Below are positions 7,017 to 12,173 of a stretch of DNA of 12,173 nt, in pieces. Below the pieces are notes generated by a model. It made no database searches. It saw only the letters and a program-made list of their open reading frames with translations, and had not been told where the DNA came from. Origin of the DNA: Spirochaetaceae bacterium (GTDB lineage: Bacteria > Spirochaetota > Spirochaetia > Treponematales > Breznakiellaceae); NCBI GenBank assembly GCA_031283025.1, contig JAITCP010000054.1:1-12173 (forward strand), given 5' to 3'. Positions within the stretch are counted from its first letter, which is position 1. Every line of letters starts with the position of its first letter. A program made the position numbers and the translations under genes.

Positions 7017-7805
7017 CTAAAGGCTCAATTCCTTTTTTAGTGAAAGCGCAAGCCATTCCTGCCCGCCCTTTTCAGGAACGGGTTCAAGACTTCCGCCGTT
7101 CCGGCTGTTCTGTTCATCCAAATCAGGCGCCATTCCCCATTCAGCCAATATTTCAGCGGCATGGGAAATAACGGGGCACCCTTCCTGGGCCAAACGCCTT
7201 GTTCCTTCGCCAAAGGGAGAAGCAAGGCCGGAGGAGCCGACAAAAAGATCACGGCCCTGATCAAGCGCAAAACGTGCCGTATGCAGCGCGCCGGAAGCCG
7301 CGGGAGCTTCCACGATAACCGTCGCCCTGGCAAGGCCGGAGATGATCCGGTTTCGCTGGGGGTAGTAATGTTTCCGCGGCCTGGTTCCCGGAACATATTC
7401 ACTTAAGAGGGAACCCCCCGCTTTCAAAATACGCCGGGCCAAATCCCGGTTTGACGCGGGATACACTTCATCTACCGAGGAACCCAGCACCGCCGCCGTA
7501 CAGCCGCCCCCTTCCAGACAACCCCGGTGGGCCAAAGCGTCTATTCCCAAAGCAAGGCCGGAAATTACCGTAATGCCGGCGCGGGCAAATTCCCGCCCCA
7601 GGACATAAGCCTGCATGGAAGCGGCGGCGCTGGGACGCCGCGTGCCAACCAGGGCGACGGCGGGTTTTTCCGGATTGGGAAGCGGCCCCCGGCAATAAAG
7701 AAAAAGCGGCGGATCAAATATTTCCCGTAAAAGGGGCGGATAAAAAGAAGAGTCCTTTTCTATCCGGTTTATGCTCAAAAGTTTTTCCCTATCTATACCA
7801 CTCAT
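7017..7805 (-). CDS. dprA: DprA/Smf DNA-processing protein, minimal Rossmann-core form
   Basis: DprA binds single-stranded DNA and loads RecA during natural transformation; it is also kept in many non-transforming bacteria. The 262-residue product has the Rossmann-like core: VALVGTRRPS (50-59), VISGLALGIDALAHRG (80-95), AVLGSSVDEVYPASNRDLA (105-123), GGSLLSEYVPGTRP (130-143), YPQRNRIISGLA (148-159), VIVEAPAASGALHTARFALDQGRDLF (163-188), and GTRRLAQEGC (201-210). It starts almost directly at the pre-core YPPLLREIFDPPLFLYCRG, so the N-terminal SAM-like domain is absent. Only about 40 residues follow ILAEW, with no clear winged helix. The ATG at 7805 lies inside the end of the upstream TPR gene (17-base overlap) with AGGTG as ribosome site. 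A longer N-terminus would need still more overlap. Confidence 0.94.
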   Translation of the reverse strand: MSGIDREKLLSINRIEKDSSFYPPLLREIFDPPLFLYCRGPLPNPEKPAVALVGTRRPSAAASMQAYVLGREFARAGITVISGLALGIDALAHRGCLEGGGCTAAVLGSSVDEVYPASNRDLARRILKAGGSLLSEYVPGTRPRKHYYPQRNRIISGLARATVIVEAPAASGALHTARFALDQGRDLFVGSSGLASPFGEGTRRLAQEGCPVISHAAEILAEWGMAPDLDEQNSRNGGSLEPVPEKGGQEWLALSLKKELSL

Positions 7806-8529
7806 CCATCACCTGCTGTTTAAGTTGTTCCGCCTGCATTCTAATATTCTTGTCTTTGGTAAGGCCGATAATCCGGTCATACAGAACTGCGGCCTCCTCA
7901 TAATTTTCCGTCATATATCTGGCGGCTGCCAGGACAAACATCCCGTCTGTACTGCGGGTGTTTATTTCCAAATAACGCTCTAAAAGGGGAACCGCCTCCG
8001 GAGGGCGCTCCAAATCAAACACATAGAGAACCCCCAAACCGTAAAGGGCCTTGCCGTAGCGTCCGTTCAAATCAACAGCCCTTAGATACGCGGCCTCTGC
8101 AATGCGGTAATGCTCCGCCTGTTCGCCTGGGTAAAAATACTCGGCCTTGGCCAGGTTCCCTGCGGACACTCCTATAAGATAATGTATTGACTCATCATCG
8201 GGATAGTACCGGGCGGCTTGTTCAAACGCTTCCAACGCTTCTCCGTACAAAGGCTTGGGCCCGTCCATAAGCCGGGAACCCAGAATTTTCCAGTATATTC
8301 CGACTTTGGCGGCATCGGCAACGTGTTCGTCGATCTTCTTACCGTAAAGGTCAATGGCCTGCCGCAAATTTTCTATGGATTGGGGAGGAGCCCCGCTGGG
8401 GCTCAATGCGGCTATCCGGGCCGCCAAAGAATTACGGGCGGCGATCTTTTTATATACAAAGATGCCGGTAAAACCTGCAGCCAGAATGATCAAAATAACA
8501 ATCGATTTAGCGAGCCCTTTCTTTGCCAT
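7789..8529 (-). CDS. Membrane-anchored tetratricopeptide-repeat protein
   Basis: I recognise the fold class but not a named family. The 246-residue product has a basic start (MAKKGLAKS) and one hydrophobic helix at about 9-27 (SIVILIILAAGFTGIFVYK), then a long soluble part predicted outside the cytoplasm. TPR-like helical pairs are visible at about 97-130 (EALEAFEQAARYYPDD), 141-174 (AEAAYLRAVDLNGRYGKALYGLGVLY), 178-208 (EAVPLLERYLEINT) and 210-230 (YEEAAVLYDRIIGL). TPRs are protein-docking scaffolds. The place between xerD and dprA, downstream of ftsA-ftsZ, suggests expression with division genes, but a division role is only inference. The ATG at 8529 has a good GGGAG site and lies 3 bases after the xerD stop. 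There is no lipobox cysteine, so the anchor should be the uncleaved helix. Confidence 0.85.
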   Translation of the reverse strand: MAKKGLAKSIVILIILAAGFTGIFVYKKIAARNSLAARIAALSPSGAPPQSIENLRQAIDLYGKKIDEHVADAAKVGIYWKILGSRLMDGPKPLYGEALEAFEQAARYYPDDESIHYLIGVSAGNLAKAEYFYPGEQAEHYRIAEAAYLRAVDLNGRYGKALYGLGVLYVFDLERPPEAVPLLERYLEINTRSTDGMFVLAAARYMTENYEEAAVLYDRIIGLTKDKNIRMQAEQLKQQVMDEWYR

Positions 8530-8532
8530 ACC

Positions 8533-9480
8533 TTACACTCCCAAAACCGGCAGAAATTTACGGTGGTGTTCCCTAAGAAGGGAAACGTCCACATGGGTAT
8601 AAATCTGGGTGGTAGCCAGATCCGCATGACCGAGCAATTCCTGCACCTGTCTTAAATCCGCCCCGCCGGCCAATAATGCCGTGGCAAAACTATGCCTCAG
8701 GGTATGAAGCCGGGAACTGGTTCCGGAACGCATGGCCAGAAACCAGTAATTTTTCCACATTCCCTTGCGGGAAAGCCGTTTGCCCCCGCGGCTCAAGAAA
8801 AGAGCCTTGGGATGCTGCTGCTTTGCAAGGAGGGGCCGAACCTCTGACAGGTAACGCCGCAGCCACAATGCCGCTTCATCGCCAAAAATTGCCATTCGTT
8901 CTTTTTCTCCCTTGCCTCTTACCCGGATAATTCCTTCATTAAAAAATAAATCAGCCGTATTCAAGTGTACCGCCTCAGACACCCGGAGCCCCGCGGAATA
9001 GATCAATTCATAAAGAGCGCGGTTCCTAAGGCCTAACGGCTTTTTTATATCCGCCGCTTCCAGAAGAACCTCAATCTTTTGGCGGGAAAGCACTTCAGGA
9101 AGCCGGTAACTCAGCTTAAGTCTTTCCATCATAACTGCAGGATTATCCGTCCGCAATCCTTCATCGCACAGATGCCTGAAAAAAGACCGGAGGGCGGAAA
9201 GAGCCTTGGCAGCCGAGCGGGGGCCGATATTTTTGCGCCGTTCTTCCAGGTATGCGGTAAGAATGTGCGTATCAACATTTTTTAGCAGTACTTCCATGTC
9301 AATGCGGTTTCCGGCATCAGCGCCGGAACCTTCCGTGCTTTTGCCCTTTTTGTTCATCGCTTCCTGCTGCAGCCAGGCCAGAAAAAGCCGTATTTCCCCC
9401 CCATACGTTTCCGCCGTCAGAGGAGAACGGCGTTCCATGACAAGCAGCCGGGAGCGGTAACCGGAAAGAAAATTGTTCAT
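8533..9480 (-). CDS. xerD: XerD-type tyrosine recombinase
   Basis: This is the second Xer-family recombinase of the window, presumably the XerD partner of the xerC product for dimer resolution at dif. It has 315 residues. The N-terminal core-binding domain carries a low-complexity insert at about 42-62 (MNKKGKSTEGSGADAGNRID) compared with the usual ~298-residue protein. Catalytic residues present: R166 (SAGLRVSEA), K190 (RGKGEKE), H259 and R262 (LHTLRHSFATALL), H285 (LLGHADLATTQ), Y294 (IYTHVD). The start overlaps the ftsZ stop as ATGA (9477-9480). No good Shine-Dalgarno precedes it, only AAAAGAAAAAG, so translation probably depends on ribosomes finishing ftsZ. Assignment as XerD rather than XerC is by elimination and by close match to the XerD C-terminal block. 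Confidence 0.92.
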   Translation of the reverse strand: MNNFLSGYRSRLLVMERRSPLTAETYGGEIRLFLAWLQQEAMNKKGKSTEGSGADAGNRIDMEVLLKNVDTHILTAYLEERRKNIGPRSAAKALSALRSFFRHLCDEGLRTDNPAVMMERLKLSYRLPEVLSRQKIEVLLEAADIKKPLGLRNRALYELIYSAGLRVSEAVHLNTADLFFNEGIIRVRGKGEKERMAIFGDEAALWLRRYLSEVRPLLAKQQHPKALFLSRGGKRLSRKGMWKNYWFLAMRSGTSSRLHTLRHSFATALLAGGADLRQVQELLGHADLATTQIYTHVDVSLLREHHRKFLPVLGV

Positions 9481-10670
9481 TCGGCTTTTTCTTTTAATTC
9501 GGTACCGGTATCCGTTTCATCCGTCGGAAAACGGTATACTGTGGGAACGTCCAGATTTTCATCCTGATAATTCCGGTGGGCCAGATAATCAGATTTTGTC
9601 CTGGAAGACCGGTTGGTAACATTGTTCCACTCATCATAAGTTAAAACATCCCGAACTTGAACGGGATTATTTACCAATGCCGCGGAATCCATGACAAGGA
9701 CTTTTTCTTTGAAGCCTGTGGCAATCACCGTTACCTGCAGCTCATCCCCCAGCTCCGCGTTCACAACCGCACCGGCTTTTATTTGAGCTTCTGGATCAGT
9801 TTTTTCAGTGATGATCTTTACCACTTCTTCAATTTCTGAAAGGGAAAGGGATTCATCGCCGGAAATATTAACCAGGACACGCTTGGCTCCCACAATGGTA
9901 ATATCTTCCAACAGAGGATTTTCGACTGCCTGAAGCGCTGCTTGTTCCGCCCGCTTTTCCCCGGAAGCTGTTCCCACTCCCATGAGGGCGTCTCCCTGTT
10001 CAAACATGGTATTTTTTACATCAGCAAAATCCAGATTGATGAGTCCCGGTTTAAGTATTAAATCGGAAATACTCTGGATTCCCTGGCGGAGTATGTCATC
10101 CGCTTTGGCAAAAGTTTCTTTAATGGGAGTCTTTTTATCCACCATGGAAAGAAGCTTTTGATTTTGAATAACGATGAGGGAATCTACAGCGCCCCTGAGC
10201 TTGGCAATCCCCTCTTCTGCAAGGCGCATCTTGTAGCGGCCCTCAAAGTTAAAAGGCTTGGTAACTACCGCCACAGTCAGAGCGCCGGATTCCCGCGCCG
10301 CCTGGGCAATTACCGGAGCGGCGCCGGTACCGGTTCCGCCCCCCATGCCGGCGGCGATAAAAACCATGTCGGCGCCTTTGATTGCTTGCGCGATCTTGTC
10401 CCGGTCTTCCATGGCCGCCTTTTCACCGATTCCCGGATCACCCCCGGCGCCAAGTCCGGATGTCAGTTTTGATCCGATGTCAATCTTGATTACCGCCATG
10501 CTTTGGTTCAAAAACTGAATGTCTGTATTGGTAACAATGAATTCTATCCCTTCCAGACCACAGGCAATTGAACGGTCTACCCCATTTGATCCGCCGCCGC
10601 CAACTCCTATCACCTTGATAACAATGGAACGTGGTAAATGCACATGTTCCTTAATGACTTGACAATCCAT
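9477..10670 (-). CDS. ftsZ: FtsZ, tubulin-like cell division GTPase
   Basis: FtsZ polymerises into the cytoplasmic Z ring that organises septation. It has 397 residues. The nucleotide-binding half begins IKVIGVGGGGSNGVDR (18-33) and carries the tubulin signature GGGTGTG (110-116) within AAGMGGGTGTGAAPVIA. The synergy loop that completes the neighbour's GTPase site is NLDFAD (212-217). The region GVGTASGEKRAEQAALQAVENPLLED (231-256) is standard. The linker from about 345 leads to a C-terminal peptide LDVPTVYR (373-380), a variant of the 'D.P.flR' peptide that binds FtsA, here followed by a 17-residue acidic tail. The ATG at 10670 has a very strong GGGAGGGG site. ftsZ follows ftsA by 38 bases and overlaps xerD by 4. 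Confidence 0.98.
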   Translation of the reverse strand: MDCQVIKEHVHLPRSIVIKVIGVGGGGSNGVDRSIACGLEGIEFIVTNTDIQFLNQSMAVIKIDIGSKLTSGLGAGGDPGIGEKAAMEDRDKIAQAIKGADMVFIAAGMGGGTGTGAAPVIAQAARESGALTVAVVTKPFNFEGRYKMRLAEEGIAKLRGAVDSLIVIQNQKLLSMVDKKTPIKETFAKADDILRQGIQSISDLILKPGLINLDFADVKNTMFEQGDALMGVGTASGEKRAEQAALQAVENPLLEDITIVGAKRVLVNISGDESLSLSEIEEVVKIITEKTDPEAQIKAGAVVNAELGDELQVTVIATGFKEKVLVMDSAALVNNPVQVRDVLTYDEWNNVTNRSSRTKSDYLAHRNYQDENLDVPTVYRFPTDETDTGTELKEKAE

Positions 10671-10701
10671 TTTCCCCTCCCAAATCTTTATTTTTTTTTA
10701 T

Positions 10702-10721
10702 GGAATTTTTAAAAAAATTCC
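10702..10721. repeat. AT-rich palindrome over the ftsA stop codon
   Basis: GGAATTTTT at 10702-10710 and its complement at 10713-10721 frame two bases. As RNA it would form about 8 bp with a 4-base loop. It covers the last ftsA codons and the stop. On the transcribed strand it is followed by an A-rich, not T-rich, stretch, so it is a poor terminator. It might modestly affect the ftsA-ftsZ transition, or be incidental to the FF-stop codons. Confidence 0.4.
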
Positions 10722-11965
10722 CTCCGCACCCAATCAATAAAACGGCCAATGGCAGAACTATTCCCCCTGTCGGTTCTTCTGTTTCCGCCCCGTTCCTGCC
10801 CTTCCATAATTGACCGGTCATTCCCTTCCAGCACAAGGCCCACGGCGGTAGCATAGGCAGGGTTCCGGTATTCCTCCACCAGGCCGCCAACCGGCAGGGG
10901 AGACCCAAGCCGGACAGGAAGCTGAAAAATATCAGACGCCAGTTCCGCTGCCCCCAAAAGCTGGGAAGCTCCGCCGGTTAAAACCACTCCGCCTCCCAAA
11001 GGACGGGACAAGGTAAGTTTATCCAGGTTTTCCTTAACCATAAAAAAGAATTCTTCCAGCCGGGGCCGGATAATCTTTTCTATTTCCAAACGGGGTATAG
11101 ACTGGGGCGGCCTTCCTCCCACGCCGGGTACAATAATATCATCTTCACCGGCATGAGCGCCTTCCCAACAGCTTCCCGCCTCCAGTTTGATCTTTTCCGC
11201 AGCTTCAAGAGATATATTTCTTATGATCGAAATATCGCTTGTTACCTGGGTTCCTCCTGCGGGAATAGTAGTGGTTGAATAGGGAGTTCCTTCCGAATAA
11301 ACCAACATATCCGTTGTACCGCCGCCCATATCAATCAAGGCTGTTCCCTGTTCCTTTTCTTCTTCCGTCAGGACTGCCCGGCCTGCCGCCAGGGACTGCA
11401 GTATCAGCCCGTCAACGCGGAACCCCGCCCGGTTGACGCACTTAACAAGGTTCTGAGCGCCTGTTACAGAACACGTGATCAAATGGACTTCCGCCTCCAG
11501 TCTTACTCCCATCATATCAAGGGGATTCCGTATGCCTCTTTGCCCGTCCACGGTATAGTTTTGCGGAATCAATTCCAGAACCTGCCTGTCCATTGGAATC
11601 GCTACCGCACGGGCCGCTTTTAGCACCCGCAGTATATCTTCCGCGCTTATTTCCCTGGTTTCCCAATTCTTTCCGGTTACCGCTACCACGCCGCGGGAAT
11701 TAAGCCCGTCAATGTGGCTGCCGCCAATGCCTATCCACACGCTGTGAACTTCCCGTCCGCTCATCATTTCAGCCGCTTCAATGGCAGCCACTATGGAACG
11801 AAGAGTTGCTTCTATATTGACAACAGTCCCCTTACGCAGTCCTGTAGAAGAAAATTCCGCCACGCCGGTAATTTCCAAACGTCCGTTTTCCGTCCGCTCT
11901 CCTATAACAACGCGTACTCTTGTTGTTCCAATATCCAGGCCGACTATCAAATAACCGTTAGCCAG
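10709..11965 (-). CDS. ftsA: FtsA, actin-like membrane tether of the Z ring
   Basis: FtsA links FtsZ filaments to the membrane and recruits later division proteins. With the start used here it has 418 residues. Seen in order: phosphate-1 loop VGLDIGTTRVRVVIGE (8-23), the FtsA-specific 1C/SHS2 region (about 77-165, including IGIGGSHIDGLNSRG and VDGQRGIRNPLDMMG), phosphate-2 ALIDMGGGTTDMLVY (209-223), adenosine loop VVLTGGASQLLGA (327-339), and a C-terminal amphipathic helix IGRFIDWVRREFF (406-418) that inserts into the membrane. The start is uncertain. The frame is open to a TTG at 11995, but that codon sits in a hairpin repeat with no ribosome site, and AAGGAGG (11972-11978) would then lie inside the coding region. 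CTG at 11965 is 6 bases from that site, ATT at 11968 is 3, and TTG at 11950 is 21. I chose CTG. Confidence 0.95.
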   Translation of the reverse strand: MANGYLIVGLDIGTTRVRVVIGERTENGRLEITGVAEFSSTGLRKGTVVNIEATLRSIVAAIEAAEMMSGREVHSVWIGIGGSHIDGLNSRGVVAVTGKNWETREISAEDILRVLKAARAVAIPMDRQVLELIPQNYTVDGQRGIRNPLDMMGVRLEAEVHLITCSVTGAQNLVKCVNRAGFRVDGLILQSLAAGRAVLTEEEKEQGTALIDMGGGTTDMLVYSEGTPYSTTTIPAGGTQVTSDISIIRNISLEAAEKIKLEAGSCWEGAHAGEDDIIVPGVGGRPPQSIPRLEIEKIIRPRLEEFFFMVKENLDKLTLSRPLGGGVVLTGGASQLLGAAELASDIFQLPVRLGSPLPVGGLVEEYRNPAYATAVGLVLEGNDRSIMEGQERGGNRRTDRGNSSAIGRFIDWVRREFF

Positions 11966-11971
11966 AATGTG

Positions 11972-11978
11972 CCTCCTT
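11972..11978 (-). promoter_or_regulatory. Ribosome binding site that decides the ftsA start
   Basis: The minus strand carries a perfect AAGGAGG here. No ATG, GTG or TTG lies at usual spacing downstream; the only near codons in the ftsA frame are ATT (11968) and CTG (11965). This is the main evidence for a non-AUG start of ftsA. Confidence 0.7.
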
Positions 11979-11986
11979 ATAAAAGA

Positions 11987-12016
11987 GTTGTCCAAAAACT
12001 TCAGTTTTTGAACTAC
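11987..12016. repeat. Palindromic repeat family, copy nearest ftsA
   Basis: The core CAAAAAC-TTCA-GTTTTTG (11993-12010) is a 7-bp stem with a four-base loop. It extends outward imperfectly, with GT and GT on the left facing AC and AC on the right across single mismatches. The core is shared with the copies at 12059-12088 and, with one change, 6975-7012. It ends only about 9 bases before the ftsA ribosome site, so in the ftsA mRNA this hairpin would stand right next to the site of initiation. Confidence 0.75.
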
Positions 12017-12030
12017 TTCCTGTTAAAACT

Positions 12031-12051
12031 GCAAAATACGCAGTATTTTGC
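12031..12051. repeat. Short perfect inverted repeat
   Basis: GCAAAATAC (12031-12039) and GTATTTTGC (12043-12051) pair perfectly over 9 bp around a 3-base centre. It does not share the AAAAACTTCAG core of the neighbours and may be a separate element or the linker part of a larger repeating unit. Confidence 0.6.
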
Positions 12052-12058
12052 TTAAGGG

Positions 12059-12088
12059 AATCTCTAAAAACTTCAGTTTTTAGAGATT
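12059..12088. repeat. Palindromic repeat family, middle copy
   Basis: Thirteen perfect base pairs (AATCTCTAAAAAC at 12059-12071 with its complement at 12076-12088) enclose TTCA. The inner part is the same CTTCAG core as the copy nearest ftsA. The outer arm AATCTCT is shared with the right-hand copy at 12139-12173. It thus joins the two versions of the family. Confidence 0.8.
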
Positions 12089-12106
12089 TACCGCTTAAAA
12101 ACGCAC

Positions 12107-12132
12107 GTTTCGCAGCCCAAAGGGCGAGAAAC
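12107..12132. repeat. Bulged inverted repeat between two family copies
   Basis: GTTTC (12107-12111) pairs with GAAAC (12128-12132), and GCCC (12115-12118) with GGGC (12122-12125) around AAA, with an internal loop of 3 and 2 bases. It is the only GC-rich stem of the region. No T-run follows on either strand that would make it a clear terminator. Confidence 0.5.
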
Positions 12133-12138
12133 TGCAAA

Positions 12139-12173
12139 GGAATCTCTAAAAACAACCGGTTTTTAGAGATTCC
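12139..12173. repeat. Palindromic repeat family, right-hand copy
   Basis: Fourteen perfect base pairs (GGAATCTCTAAAAA at 12139-12152 with its complement at 12160-12173) plus one inner C-G pair surround AACCG. The arms match those of the 12059-12088 copy exactly, while the centre differs. The palindrome may continue past the window edge. Confidence 0.8.

Noticed and set aside
3836..9480. Integrative mobile element bounded by two tyrosine recombinases.
   Set aside because: The genes between are core functions (topA, dprA, TPR) in tight operon packing. Both recombinases look like chromosomal Xer proteins, and no attachment-site repeats or cargo genes were seen.
11958..12155. Minus-strand 65-residue ORF upstream of ftsA with repeated KTEVF.
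   Set aside because: The repeated peptide is just the translation of the palindrome core. There is no ribosome site or recognisable protein, and it overlaps the ftsA start region.
11987..12173. CRISPR array.
   Set aside because: The units are palindromes with different arms, uneven spacing and similar linkers. There are no conserved direct repeats with unique spacers and no cas genes.

Overview
This window is a compact run of bacterial housekeeping genes, all read from the minus strand. It is best explained as spirochaete chromosome, most likely a Treponema-like organism. Three things point there: moderate base composition, the chain ftsA-ftsZ-xerD-TPR gene-dprA-topA-xerC-hslV-hslU-flgB-flgC-fliE-fliF, and a family of small palindromic repeats in two of the gaps. 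The genus assignment is inference from gene order and protein character, because no database search was possible. The fairly high GC for a treponeme would suit the termite-gut or free-living side of the group.

In transcription order (right to left) there are four blocks. (1) 11966-12173 has no gene and is packed with palindromes, three of them from one family, directly upstream of ftsA. (2) 7017-11965 holds the division and chromosome-processing genes: ftsA, ftsZ, xerD, a membrane-anchored TPR protein and dprA. A lone copy of the palindrome family lies between dprA and topA. (3) 1690-6950 holds topA, xerC, hslV and hslU, joined by overlaps of 11, 1 and 1 bases. (4) 1-1615 is the start of a flagellar basal-body operon (flgB, flgC, fliE, fliF). 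It is separated from hslU by 74 bases containing an unexplained strong Shine-Dalgarno sequence and a 9-codon ORF. fliF runs off the left edge.

The proteins act at four places. FtsA and FtsZ build the division ring at midcell. XerC and XerD are the paired tyrosine recombinases that normally resolve chromosome dimers at dif during division. TopA relaxes negative supercoils, and DprA loads RecA on incoming single strands. HslUV is a two-component ATP-dependent protease. FlgB, FlgC, FliE and FliF form the proximal rod and MS ring of the flagellum, which is periplasmic in spirochaetes.

The order dprA-topA-xerC-hslV-hslU-flgB-flgC-fliE-fliF matches the Bacillus subtilis smf-topA-trmFO-codV-clpQ-clpY-codY-flgB-flgC-fliE-fliF segment with trmFO and codY missing. 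I found no evidence of a wholly new defence or mobile system. The most interesting items are the covarying palindrome family, the enlarged HslU I-domain, the hidden catalytic threonine of HslV, a likely non-AUG start for ftsA, and a stripped-down DprA.
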